Below are positions 8,143 through 15,711 of a stretch of DNA of 19,627 nt, piece by piece. This DNA comes from JANWKA01 sp035533815 (lineage in GTDB: Bacteria > Bacteroidota > Bacteroidia > Chitinophagales > Chitinophagaceae). Position 1 is the first letter of the stretch. Each line of letters begins with the position of its first letter. Below the pieces are notes generated by a model. It did not search any database and was not told the DNA's origin. It worked only from the letters and a program-made list of their open reading frames with translations. Made by a program: the position numbers and the translations under genes. The stretch is taken from positions 1 to 19,627 of the forward strand of contig DATLTB010000077.1 of assembly GCA_035533815.1 (NCBI GenBank), in the 5' to 3' direction.

Positions 8143-8163
8143 CTGTTAACAATTCATTAACAG
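8143..8163. promoter_or_regulatory. 11-bp-period repeat / inverted repeat upstream of czcC, candidate regulator-binding site
   Basis: CTGTTAA (8143-8149) and TTAACAG (8157-8163) form a perfect 7-bp inverted repeat. The same bases also give TTAACA twice (8146-8151 and 8157-8162), exactly 11 bp apart. OmpR/PhoB-type regulators commonly bind tandem hexamers with one-helical-turn spacing. The site lies about 70 bp upstream of the candidate -7 element and just after the kinase stop codon. Confidence 0.4.
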
Positions 8164-8171
8164 GCTTTTGG

Positions 8172-9536
8172 TCAAGTTTTACCCTGTAAACTTATTTCAA
8201 ATTCAGCTCCTTCTCCAATGCTTGATCTGGCGATGATAGTACCTTGATGCAGGCTGATGATTTTTTCCGCCAGAGAAAGTCCAATCCCATACCCTGAATA
8301 GGCCCTGGCATTATTACCCCGGTAAAATGGTTGAAATATATGAGGTAAATCTTCCTTGGCTATTCCGATCCCATTGTCAGTGATCAGGATACTGATCCGG
8401 TGTTCATTATGCTTCAGGGTACAGGTCACCGCTTTATTTCCCGAGAATTTGCAGGCGTTTTTCAGGATATTGTTTATGGCCAAGTCCAGCAGTTGTTTGT
8501 TCCCTTTGATTAATAGTTCATTTTCATCCTCAGGCATACCGACCAGTTTTAAATCCAGGGGACAATTATTTGGTTTTCTGACCCATTCATCCCTGATATC
8601 CCACATCAGATCATCAACCCGGAAGGTACTGGTGGTCACCGGACCAATATTAAAGTTAACCTGAGCGAGATCCAGCAGGTTGTCCGTGATTTCTTTTAAT
8701 CTTTCTGCTTCCTGGAGAATGGATTGCATGGATTTGCGATATTCCTCCCCCTCACGGATTTTATCCAGGGTCACTTCAATTTCACCAATGATGCTGGTTA
8801 CGGGGGTCCTAAGCTCATGAGATGCATTGGTGACAAAGGAACTCTGAATCTCAAAAGCCCCCTGAATTCTTTCCAGGAGATTGTTGAAGTTGATAGCCAG
8901 GGCACTGATCTCATCTTTGCCGTTACCTTCATCCACCCTTAGGTTCAGGTTGGATGCCTGGATGCTTTTCACCTGCTGGTTTACTTTATTGATCGGGTTA
9001 AGCGCTACCTGGGCAAATACCCGGCCTGCCATAAAAAGGATGATCAATGTGATCACAAATGTGGCCGCAAGGACGATCAGGAATTTTTTTTGAGTGCTGA
9101 ACCCATACACATCAATGGCAGAAGCCAGGACTACAAAATTCCCGGAGTTATCAATATAATAAAGCCCCACTGTCTGACGCTTTCTCGTCTGGAATTCCAG
9201 CGTTTTCTCCTGCCTTACCTGATCTATTACATTCCGAGCCCAGCGGTGAATTGTGTCCTGGATAAAAACAGGATGATCCACTGAATCATATAACCTGACA
9301 ATTTCCCCGGGTAATTGCTGGGGATATTTTGCCTGTACCTCGCTGAATTTCGCCCTGGATAAGTTGTCCTGCGCCAGGAAAATTTCAGCTGTAGTCAGGG
9401 CACGATCCTTCAGCCTTGAATAGAAATCTGTCTTGCGGTCTTCTTCGGAAATCCAGTATAGTACAGAAAATACGAGTGCCAGCATGGTAGCCACGATAGC
9501 TGTAAACTGAAGGGAAAGCCGATTTTTGATCTTCAT
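8172..9536 (-). CDS. Sensor histidine kinase (HAMP, HisKA, HATPase), probable metal sensor
   Basis: A 454-residue class I histidine kinase. TM1 is at about 9-29 and TM2 at about 151-173, bracketing a periplasmic sensor region of about 120 residues. A HAMP linker follows (about 174-228). The H-box FVTNASHELRTPVTSI carries the phosphorylated His240. The N-box is NNILKNACKF (Asn356, Asn360), G1 is DNGIGIA (387-393), and G2 is GYGIGLS (415-421). All catalytic boxes are intact. The gene follows the response-regulator gene by 11 bp and precedes czcCBA, as CzcS/CusS-type kinases do. The likely role is to sense excess periplasmic metal and phosphorylate the partner regulator. The sensor region has no striking His/Met/Cys cluster, so the ligand is inferred from context only. 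Confidence 0.92.
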   Translation of the reverse strand: MKIKNRLSLQFTAIVATMLALVFSVLYWISEEDRKTDFYSRLKDRALTTAEIFLAQDNLSRAKFSEVQAKYPQQLPGEIVRLYDSVDHPVFIQDTIHRWARNVIDQVRQEKTLEFQTRKRQTVGLYYIDNSGNFVVLASAIDVYGFSTQKKFLIVLAATFVITLIILFMAGRVFAQVALNPINKVNQQVKSIQASNLNLRVDEGNGKDEISALAINFNNLLERIQGAFEIQSSFVTNASHELRTPVTSIIGEIEVTLDKIREGEEYRKSMQSILQEAERLKEITDNLLDLAQVNFNIGPVTTSTFRVDDLMWDIRDEWVRKPNNCPLDLKLVGMPEDENELLIKGNKQLLDLAINNILKNACKFSGNKAVTCTLKHNEHRISILITDNGIGIAKEDLPHIFQPFYRGNNARAYSGYGIGLSLAEKIISLHQGTIIARSSIGEGAEFEISLQGKT

Positions 9537-9547
9537 TGATCCAACAA

Positions 9548-10231
9548 TTAAAATTCCTTCCTGAGCACATATCCCATTCCAACTACGGTATGGATTAGCT
9601 TTGCTGGAAATCCTTTATCCACCTTGTTTCTCAGGTAATTTACATACACATCAATCACATTGGTCCCCGTATCGTAATCGATACCCCAGACCGCTTCGGC
9701 GATAAAAGCCCTGGATAGCACCTTATCCTGGTTATTGAGGAAAAGTTCCAGAAGGGCATATTCCTTCGCGGTCAACGCCAATTCTTTGCCAGCTCTTCTG
9801 GCGGTTCGGGTACCCATATCCAGTTCAAGGTCACCAAATATAATTTTTTTCTCATCCAACACAAGACCCCGGCGGCGGGACAATGCCTCGATCCGGGCCA
9901 TGAATTCCCTGAAATGGAATGGCTTGACCAGGTAATCATCTGCCCCGCTGCTCAGCCCTTTCACTTTGTCATCCGTGGTACCCAGTGCGGTGAGCATTAG
10001 GATGGGAACTTTTTTATTGAATTTCCTAATCTCCTTACATACTTCAATCCCATTTATACCGGGAAGAATGATATCCAGTACTATCACATCATGACTATTT
10101 TCTTTGGCCAGTTTAATCCCTGAGGGCCCATCAAATGCCATATCCACAGTAAAATGTTGCTCTGTAAGCCCTTTTTTGATGAATGCTGCCACCCTGGGCT
10201 CATCTTCCACAATCAATATATGCATGGACAT
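9548..10231 (-). CDS. OmpR/PhoB-family response regulator, probable regulator of the czc operon
   Basis: A 227-residue regulator. The receiver domain (about 3-115) has the acidic pocket ED(10)E, phospho-acceptor Asp53 (VIVLDIILPG), Thr81 and Lys103 (LVKPFHF). The C-terminal winged-helix DNA-binding domain (about 127-225) shows ALTAKEYALLELFL and VDVYVNYLRNKVD, typical of the OmpR family. It starts at the ATG at 10231; a second in-frame ATG two codons later (10225) would serve equally well. It is the first gene of the efflux locus, with the kinase 11 bp downstream. It probably binds the promoter of its own operon and/or the czcC promoter when phosphorylated. It resembles CopR/CusR/CzcR, but the metal cannot be read from the sequence. 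Confidence 0.93.
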   Translation of the reverse strand: MSMHILIVEDEPRVAAFIKKGLTEQHFTVDMAFDGPSGIKLAKENSHDVIVLDIILPGINGIEVCKEIRKFNKKVPILMLTALGTTDDKVKGLSSGADDYLVKPFHFREFMARIEALSRRRGLVLDEKKIIFGDLELDMGTRTARRAGKELALTAKEYALLELFLNNQDKVLSRAFIAEAVWGIDYDTGTNVIDVYVNYLRNKVDKGFPAKLIHTVVGMGYVLRKEF

Positions 10232-10258
10232 CAGCTAGATATGAAAACTTAATGAAGT

Positions 10259-10277
10259 AAATAATACTTAAATAATA
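10259..10277. repeat. AAATAATA direct repeat with 11-bp period in the regulator leader
   Basis: AAATAATA occurs at 10259-10266 and 10270-10277, separated by CTT. The 11-bp period fits tandem binding by an OmpR-type dimer. It lies 28-46 bp before the regulator start and downstream of the candidate -7 element, a place suited to autorepression. The DNA is very AT-rich, so a chance repeat is quite possible. Confidence 0.3.
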
Positions 10278-10321
10278 ATTTTTATCCTGTATTAACGTTT
10301 ATAGTACACCGATTTTACTGG

Positions 10322-10329
10322 CAAATATA
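10322..10329 (-). promoter_or_regulatory. Candidate -7 promoter element of the regulator/kinase/efflux operon
   Basis: Read on the minus strand this is TATATTTG, a full match to TAnnTTTG. It would give a leader of roughly 80-85 bases before the regulator ATG. No clear TTTG/TTG -33 element is present at the expected distance. Instead a repeat cluster (10360-10383) lies where an activator would sit. Confidence 0.45.
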
Positions 10330-10359
10330 AACCTGATTGGAATTGCCCACCTTGAAATC

Positions 10360-10383
10360 CGGGTAACCCGATTACCGATTACC
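10360..10383. promoter_or_regulatory. Compact cluster of palindrome and tandem repeats, candidate operator
   Basis: CGGGT-A-ACCCG (10360-10370) is a perfect palindrome. It runs into two back-to-back CGATTAC copies (10369-10375, 10376-10382). GGTAA (10362-10366) also pairs with TTACC (10372-10376). The cluster lies 31-61 bp upstream of the candidate -7 element of the regulator operon and about 120-145 bp upstream of the divergent beta-barrel gene, so it could serve either. It is the densest repeat structure in any intergenic region here. Confidence 0.45.
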
Positions 10384-10473
10384 AGCCTGTAAGTCCCTGG
10401 TAAGGTCTGAAAGTTTAAAAACAATACAATAAGCGGATCCATATCATTAAACCTTTAGGGAGGCCTTTTATCT

Positions 10474-10481
10474 TAATATTG
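10474..10481 (+). promoter_or_regulatory. Weak -7-like element before the first beta-barrel gene
   Basis: TAATATTG matches TAnnTTTG at 5 of the 6 fixed positions and lies 24 bp before the ATG at 10506. A TTTA at 10454-10457 lies at about the right distance for a degenerate -33 element. The call is tentative. Confidence 0.3.
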
Positions 10482-10505
10482 AATATAAACTAAAAACCAT
10501 ATCCT

Positions 10506-11096
10506 ATGAAAAAGTTATTAGTTCTTACTTTAATCGGGATACTTCCTTTTTCAACTGCTTTCGCTCAGGGAGGATTCCGTCTGGGCCTTGAAGGAGGATC
10601 AAACCTGAATAAGATATCCGGAGAATCTTTTAACCAGGAGTTCAATTTCAATTATTATCTCGGGGCATTTGTTAACCTGGGTATTACCAAGGGATTTGGA
10701 ATACAACCAGAAGTGATTTTCAGCCAGTCATCTGCCACTACTACTAGTAAATTTAATACCATTTATACCCAGTCTGGGGGTGCCCAGCGCCGGGCTTCGC
10801 TGAATTATATCAGCATCCCGATATTGGCATCATTTGCCCTGTCCAGGCGGATTTACCTTCAGGTGGGCCCCCAATATGGAATCTTGATCAATCAGGGTAA
10901 AAACCTGGTCAGTAATGGAGAGCAAGCCTTTAAATCAGGGGATTTCTCCATGCTGGGAGGTATTTGGATCCGCCTCCCATTTCACCTGAATGTCATGGGT
11001 CGATATGGAATCGGACTTCAGGATATTAATAACCTTGGACAACAGGATAAGTGGAAAAACCAAACTATCACCCTGGGCGTGGGCTTGACCCTGTAA
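10506..11096 (+). CDS. Small outer-membrane beta-barrel protein (porin-like, OMP_b-brl type), copy 1
   Basis: A 196-residue protein with a clear Sec signal peptide (MKK, hydrophobic core, likely cut near AFA/QG at about 20-21). The mature part alternates hydrophobic and polar residues and is rich in Gly and aromatics. It begins GFRLGLEGGSNLNKISG and ends LGVGLTL, the usual closing strand of Bacteroidota eight-stranded-type outer-membrane barrels. Other landmarks are KGFGIQPEVIFSQS, SIPILASFAL and RIYLQVGPQYG. About 70% of mature residues match the next plus-strand gene by eye, so the two are tandem duplicates. It is divergent from the metal-response operon with a 274-bp shared upstream region, but a link to metal response is not shown. 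The function within the barrel family (small porin, adhesin or structural protein) is unknown. Confidence 0.85.
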   Translation: MKKLLVLTLIGILPFSTAFAQGGFRLGLEGGSNLNKISGESFNQEFNFNYYLGAFVNLGITKGFGIQPEVIFSQSSATTTSKFNTIYTQSGGAQRRASLNYISIPILASFALSRRIYLQVGPQYGILINQGKNLVSNGEQAFKSGDFSMLGGIWIRLPFHLNVMGRYGIGLQDINNLGQQDKWKNQTITLGVGLTL

Positions 11097-11577
11097 AAAT
11101 ATGCTTTGGTTTGGTTGACTATTGGAACTGACTCAAAGGGTAAAATTTTACACCTCAGGAATAGATATTGAACCATGATCCTTGTTAAATATGCAAAGCA
11201 GGATTGCAGTATACACTTCCGATCATTGGAAAGCACCCAAGGCTATACTTTATAATATTATTTCAGGAAGGCGATTTTTGGTCCTTGAAGGAATGGAAAT
11301 TAAAATTGACATCACCATTTAACTATATAAATTTATTAATATTTATTACAAATAATTTATAAAATATTAATATATAAATAGATACCCAATCAAATATTAA
11401 TATAATTATCATAATTATAAATTATTGCTGCCCAATGAAGCGTCTACCTCAAGTTGGGATAATTGACGTCATATTTGATTGGTATGGAATTTGAAAAGAT
11501 GCTTTACTGATGGATATTACATTCGATTGCAGGACTATTACTCAAAAAAAAATTAAATTATTTAAATCACCGTTCCT
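11097..11577. other. 481-bp intergenic region between the tandem beta-barrel genes, with an AT-rich core
   Basis: No gene is supported here. Positions about 11318-11425 are almost pure A/T and contain repeated TATTAATAT-type palindromes (listed separately). I find no standard terminator after the first barrel gene. The length and the AT core suggest that the second copy has its own promoter and control region, but I could not place a good -7/-33 pair. Confidence 0.55.
11335..11404. repeat. Repeated AAATATTAATATA motif in the AT-rich spacer
   Basis: The 13-mer AAATATTAATATA occurs at 11362-11374 and 11392-11404, exactly 30 bp apart. A 10-base inverted copy (ATTAATATTT) lies at 11335-11344. 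Each full copy contains the palindrome ATATTAATAT. It could be a binding site for an AT-hook or nucleoid-associated protein or an operator, but low-complexity drift is an alternative. Confidence 0.45.
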
Positions 11578-12171
11578 ATGAAAAAATTATTCATTTTACT
11601 GATGATCAGCAGCCAGGGCATCACCTGTGCTATGGCCCAGGGTACTGGTTTTCGCCTGGGTCTGGAAGGCGGAGCAAATCTGGATAAGATATCCGGACAA
11701 TCCTTTAACCAGGAATTCAATTTCAATTATTTCCTGGGGGCTTATGCCAACTTTGGGCTATCTAAGGGGTTCGGCATTCAGCCTGAAGTGATTTTCAGTC
11801 AATCTACCGCGACTACAACAACTAATTTCAACTCAATTTATAACCAATCAGGGATCGCCCAGCGTCATGCTTCCCTGCAATATCTCAGTATTCCCATTTT
11901 GGCCTCCATTGCCCTGGCTCCAAGGATATATCTGCAGCTTGGGCCGCAATATAGTATCATGATCAACGAGGATAGAACATTGGTGGATAACGGTGCTCAG
12001 GCCTTTAAATCCGGTAATTTCGCCTTTGTTGGTGGCTTTTGGTTCAGACTGCCAGCGCATATCAATCTCCTGGCTCGATATTCTGCAGGACTGGGAAACA
12101 TAAATAATCTCGGAGACCAGGATAAATGGACCAGCCAAAGTATTCAGCTAGGTGTCGGGTTGACACTTTGA
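11578..12171 (+). CDS. Small outer-membrane beta-barrel protein, copy 2 (tandem paralogue)
   Basis: A 197-residue protein with a signal peptide (MKKLFILLMIS..., likely cut near AMA/QG at about 20-21). The mature part aligns end to end with the preceding plus-strand gene, with a single one-residue insertion (AQGTGF versus AQGGF). Invariant blocks include FNQEFNFNY, KGFGIQPEVIFSQS, SIPILAS, QAFKSG and LGVGLTL. Differences cluster between strands, for example NEDRTLVDNG versus NQGKNLVSNG and in the last third, as expected for surface loops. The signal peptides are much less alike than the mature parts, so the duplication is not very recent or the signals evolve freely. A strong terminator follows 35 bp after the stop. 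Function beyond an outer-membrane barrel is unknown. Confidence 0.85.
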   Translation: MKKLFILLMISSQGITCAMAQGTGFRLGLEGGANLDKISGQSFNQEFNFNYFLGAYANFGLSKGFGIQPEVIFSQSTATTTTNFNSIYNQSGIAQRHASLQYLSIPILASIALAPRIYLQLGPQYSIMINEDRTLVDNGAQAFKSGNFAFVGGFWFRLPAHINLLARYSAGLGNINNLGDQDKWTSQSIQLGVGLTL

Positions 12172-12205
12172 AAAATGACATATTAAGCAAATAGCTTATC
12201 CGCTT

Positions 12206-12225
12206 AGTCAGGAGGCTGACTTTTT
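12206..12225 (+). terminator. Rho-independent terminator after the second beta-barrel gene
   Basis: AGTCAG (12206-12211) pairs with CTGACT (12216-12221) around a GAGG loop and is followed by further T to 12225. A weaker TAAGC/GCTTA stem (12184-12198) precedes it. The terminator separates the barrel genes from lon and implies that lon has its own promoter in 12226-12326. Confidence 0.75.
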
Positions 12226-12326
12226 GTTCATTCTTGCCCTTTGGCATTAATCTTGACCTTGTTTTGCCTTTATTTGTCCCCTGGAATTCAGGTGGGTACA
12301 CTGACATTTTGACCTGGGCTGATGAA

Positions 12327-14750
12327 ATGAACGATATTCAATTTTATTTGGGAAGTTCTGAAGATGAAGTGGAGTATATGCCCATTTTCCCATTGACTGA
12401 AGATACCGGAGAGGGTGCTGATCCGGAAGTATACCCCGAAGAATTACCCATACTCCCTTTAAGAAATACGGTATTGTTCCCTGGAGTGGTGATTCCCATT
12501 ACTGTCGGAAGGGATAAATCGATCAAAGCGGTAACGGAAGCCTATAAAGGCGATAAACTCGTTGGAGTGCTGGCCCAGCGGGATGTCAATGTAGAGGAAC
12601 CCGATATCGCCGATCTTTCCCAGGTGGGGACGATTGCTAAGATTGTCAAGTTGATTCGGATGCCTGACGGGGGAACAACCGTTATCATCCAAGGCAAAAA
12701 GCGTTTTAAAATTGACCAGATCACTTCCGAAGATCCGTATTTCAAAGCTAAAATATTTCTACTTTCCGATGAAGTTCCGGTAAATGATACGGAATTCAAT
12801 GCTTATATTTCCTCTATCAAGGATCTTGCTGCGCAGATCATACAGCTATCCCCCAATATTCCTGCTGAAGCTACTATTATATTAAAGAATATTGAGAATA
12901 TCCCTTTTCTCATCCATTTTGTATCCTCAAACCTTAACTGTGAACTGAAGGACAAACAACAGTTACTGGAAACCAATAATCTGAAAACCCGGGCTGAATT
13001 CCTGATGAATCTCCTTCAGACCGAACTGCAGTTGGCCGAACTTAAAAACAAAATCACCAGCAAAACCCGTTCCGACCTGGACAAGCAACAAAGAGAATAT
13101 TTCCTGCAGCAACAGATGAAATCCATCAAGGAAGAGCTGGGTGGAGATACCAATGACCGGGAACTTAAGGAAATGCAGCACAGGGCAGAAGCAAAAATAT
13201 GGCCTGAACCGGCTAAGGAATTATTCAATAAGGGAATTGAAAAACTGGAACGGATGCATCCCACTACCCCGGATTATTCCGTCATTTACAATCATCTTGA
13301 TCTTATGCTGGATTTACCCTGGCAACAGTACACTCAGGATCATTATGACCTGAAAAAGGCAGCCAGGGTACTTGACCATGATCATTACGGGATGGAAAAG
13401 ATCAAGGAACGTATTTTAGAATACCTGGCCGTATTAAAGCTGAAAGGGGACATGAAGTCTCCCATTTTATGCTTTGTGGGTCCCCCAGGTATCGGTAAGA
13501 CTTCCCTTGGGCGGTCCATAGCCAATGCCATCGGGAGAAAATATGTCAGGCTGAGCCTGGGTGGTATGCATGATGAAAGTGAAATACGCGGACACCGTAA
13601 AACGTATATTGGGGCAATGCCGGGAAGGATACTTCAATCCATCCGAAAGGTAAAGTCTTCCAACCCGGTCATGATCCTCGATGAGATCGACAAAGTCGGA
13701 AACGATTTTCGGGGTGACCCCAGTTCCGCCCTGCTGGAAGTCCTTGATCCGGAACAAAACAGCACTTTTTATGATAACTATCTGGAATTGGAATATGATC
13801 TGTCCAAAGTGTTATTCATTGCCACTGCGAACAATATAAGTAATATCCATCAGGCACTCAGGGATCGTCTGGAGATTATCGAGCTAAGTGGTTATTCCGT
13901 GGAGGAAAAAATGGAGATTGCCAAAAAGCACTTAATCCCAAAGCAAAAAGAACTTCATGGCCTAAAAAATGAGAAGATCAGGTTTACCAATCCAGCCCTG
14001 CAAAGATTAATCGGGGACTATACCCGGGAAAGTGGTGTAAGGGAACTGGACCGGCAACTCGCAGCCATTATGCGTTCGCAGGCTAAGGAAGTCGCTTTTG
14101 GAAATCCGTTGACAGGAGAAGTTAGTCCTGAATCCGTGGAAAAGACCCTTGGAAAGCCAAAGTATACAAATGATATTTACCAGGTGGGAAATCCTCCCGG
14201 TGTGGTGGTTGGTCTGGCCTGGACTTATGCTGGAGGTGACATTCTGTTCATTGAAGCCATCCTGAGCGAAGGCAAAGGAGAGCTGAAACTGACTGGCAAT
14301 CTGGGCAATGTGATGAAAGAATCTGCCACAACCGCCTTAAGTTACCTGCAGGCTAATGCCAAGGCATATCATATCGATCCTAAAATATTCAGCCGTAAAA
14401 ATATCCATATACATGTACCTGAAGGTGCTGTTCCGAAAGACGGTCCCAGCGCTGGAATCACCATGCTGACGGCATTGGCTTCCGCATTGACCGGGGTCCG
14501 CGTAAAATCCTATCTGGCAATGACCGGTGAGATTACCTTAAGGGGACTGGTATTACCCGTTGGCGGTATTAAAGAAAAAATCCTGGCTGCAAAACGTGCA
14601 GGTATCCGGGAAATCATTCTTTGCTGGCAAAATGAAAAAGATGTCCAGGAAATCAAAAATGATTACATCAAAGGGCTGAAATTTCACTATGTCCGGGAGA
14701 TGAATGATGTCACCCGTATTGCCCTGGCAAAAATACCTGCCAAAGCTTAA
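12327..14750 (+). CDS. lon: ATP-dependent protease Lon (endopeptidase La)
   Basis: An 807-residue Lon. The frame is open from an ATG at 12234, but that codon is 9 bp from the terminator T-run and adds an unrelated hydrophobic stretch, so the ATG at 12327 (MNDIQFYLG) is chosen. An acidic N-terminal extension (about 1-42) precedes the substrate-binding LON domain, which starts at PEELPILPLRNTVLFPG. A coiled-coil linker lies at about 225-290. The AAA+ module carries Walker A GPPGIGKT (385-392) and Walker B MILDEID. The protease domain has the catalytic Ser708 (PKDGPSAG) and Lys749 (GGIKEK), forming the Ser-Lys dyad. It degrades misfolded and regulatory proteins in the cytoplasm. A TTTATTTG at 12269-12276 is an imperfect -7 candidate. 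I saw no heat-shock operator. It converges with pdxJ. Confidence 0.97.
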   Translation: MNDIQFYLGSSEDEVEYMPIFPLTEDTGEGADPEVYPEELPILPLRNTVLFPGVVIPITVGRDKSIKAVTEAYKGDKLVGVLAQRDVNVEEPDIADLSQVGTIAKIVKLIRMPDGGTTVIIQGKKRFKIDQITSEDPYFKAKIFLLSDEVPVNDTEFNAYISSIKDLAAQIIQLSPNIPAEATIILKNIENIPFLIHFVSSNLNCELKDKQQLLETNNLKTRAEFLMNLLQTELQLAELKNKITSKTRSDLDKQQREYFLQQQMKSIKEELGGDTNDRELKEMQHRAEAKIWPEPAKELFNKGIEKLERMHPTTPDYSVIYNHLDLMLDLPWQQYTQDHYDLKKAARVLDHDHYGMEKIKERILEYLAVLKLKGDMKSPILCFVGPPGIGKTSLGRSIANAIGRKYVRLSLGGMHDESEIRGHRKTYIGAMPGRILQSIRKVKSSNPVMILDEIDKVGNDFRGDPSSALLEVLDPEQNSTFYDNYLELEYDLSKVLFIATANNISNIHQALRDRLEIIELSGYSVEEKMEIAKKHLIPKQKELHGLKNEKIRFTNPALQRLIGDYTRESGVRELDRQLAAIMRSQAKEVAFGNPLTGEVSPESVEKTLGKPKYTNDIYQVGNPPGVVVGLAWTYAGGDILFIEAILSEGKGELKLTGNLGNVMKESATTALSYLQANAKAYHIDPKIFSRKNIHIHVPEGAVPKDGPSAGITMLTALASALTGVRVKSYLAMTGEITLRGLVLPVGGIKEKILAAKRAGIREIILCWQNEKDVQEIKNDYIKGLKFHYVREMNDVTRIALAKIPAKA

Positions 14751-14842
14751 TCCGAATTAAAAACGACATGCCTCCTTTAATCCTTGTTTTCAATGGAGTT
14801 CCCATTTGTTAATAAAAGTTGTCTTCAAATCCTAGTGTAATT

Positions 14843-14867
14843 TAAACCATCCAGTTAAATTGGTTTA
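14843..14867. terminator. Possible weak bidirectional terminator between lon and pdxJ
   Basis: TAAACCA (14843-14849) and TGGTTTA (14861-14867) form a 7-bp inverted repeat with an 11-base spacer, in the 145-bp gap between two convergent genes. The stem is AT-rich and lacks a good T-run, so this is only a candidate. Confidence 0.3.
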
Positions 14868-14895
14868 TATCAATCCCATTTCAGGAAGAAATAGG

Positions 14896-15642
14896 TTAAT
14901 CCTCATCCACATTATCTTTCAGCAGTCTTTTATACATCTGTATGGCATTTTCCAGGCCATAATAAATGGAATCACAAACAAGGGCATGTCCGATGGATAC
15001 TTCTTTTAAAAGCGGAATATGCAATTTAAAATATTTGAGGTTATCCAGGTTAAGATCATGGCCGGCATTCAGCCCCAGCCCATGTTTAAGCGCTTCATTA
15101 GCCGTATCTTTATAGGCATTATATAATTTGTAGTTCTGTGGTTTTGTCTTAGCCTGTTCATAAGCCAATGCATAGGGTCCAGTATACAGTTCTATCCTAT
15201 CCGCCCCGCAATTTTTTGCGCTGATCACCATGGATGTTTCCGGATTAAGGAATATGGATATCCTGATCCCAGCTTTGGATAATCGGTTGATTATTTCCTT
15301 TAGGAAAGCCTGGTGGGTGATGGTATCCCAACCCGTACTGGAAGTCAGTACCCCCGGAGGATCCGGTACCAGGGTGCACTGATCAGGTTTAACCTTCAAG
15401 ACCAAGGCCAAAAAATCAGCTGAAGGATACCCTTCGATATTAAATTCGGTGGTAACCACCTGTTTCAAATCGATAACATCCTGATACCGGATATGGCGCT
15501 GATCAGGCCGGGGATGAACTGTAATGCCTTCGGCCCCAAAACGTTCGCAATCTTTTGCCACTTTTAGAATATCAGGAATATTACCTCCGCGCGCATTTCG
15601 CAAGGTGGCGAACTTGTTGATATTGACGGATAATCTGGTCAT
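14896..15642 (-). CDS. pdxJ: Pyridoxine 5'-phosphate synthase PdxJ
   Basis: A 248-residue TIM-barrel enzyme that condenses 1-deoxy-D-xylulose 5-phosphate with 3-amino-2-oxopropyl phosphate to give pyridoxine 5'-phosphate, the last ring-closing step of DXP-dependent vitamin B6 synthesis. The N-terminus (MTRLSVNINKFATLRNARGG) is typical. Active-site residues are in place: His43, Arg45 and His50 in VHPRPDQRHI, Glu70 in FNIEGYPS, and His195 in LNAGHDLNLDN. These match His45, Arg47, His52, Glu72 and His193 of the E. coli enzyme apart from small shifts. Length is normal. It lies 69 bp downstream of the proline dehydrogenase gene on the same strand, and no separate promoter was recognised, so co-transcription is possible. 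No functional link between the two is obvious. Confidence 0.97.
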   Translation of the reverse strand: MTRLSVNINKFATLRNARGGNIPDILKVAKDCERFGAEGITVHPRPDQRHIRYQDVIDLKQVVTTEFNIEGYPSADFLALVLKVKPDQCTLVPDPPGVLTSSTGWDTITHQAFLKEIINRLSKAGIRISIFLNPETSMVISAKNCGADRIELYTGPYALAYEQAKTKPQNYKLYNAYKDTANEALKHGLGLNAGHDLNLDNLKYFKLHIPLLKEVSIGHALVCDSIYYGLENAIQMYKRLLKDNVDED

Positions 15643-15711
15643 TATTCCTGAATTTAAATATTTTATAATTATGGTGAAGAGGATGATTTGTCCTGTAAAT
15701 ATTTAATTGAG

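Noticed and set aside
9385..9582. A 65-codon minus-strand frame spanning the kinase/regulator junction
   Set aside because: It overlaps both well-supported genes in a different frame and has no start context or motif.
12226..12326. Lon starting at 12234
   Set aside because: The start is only 9 bp after a terminator T-run and adds a hydrophobic stretch unlike known Lon N-termini.
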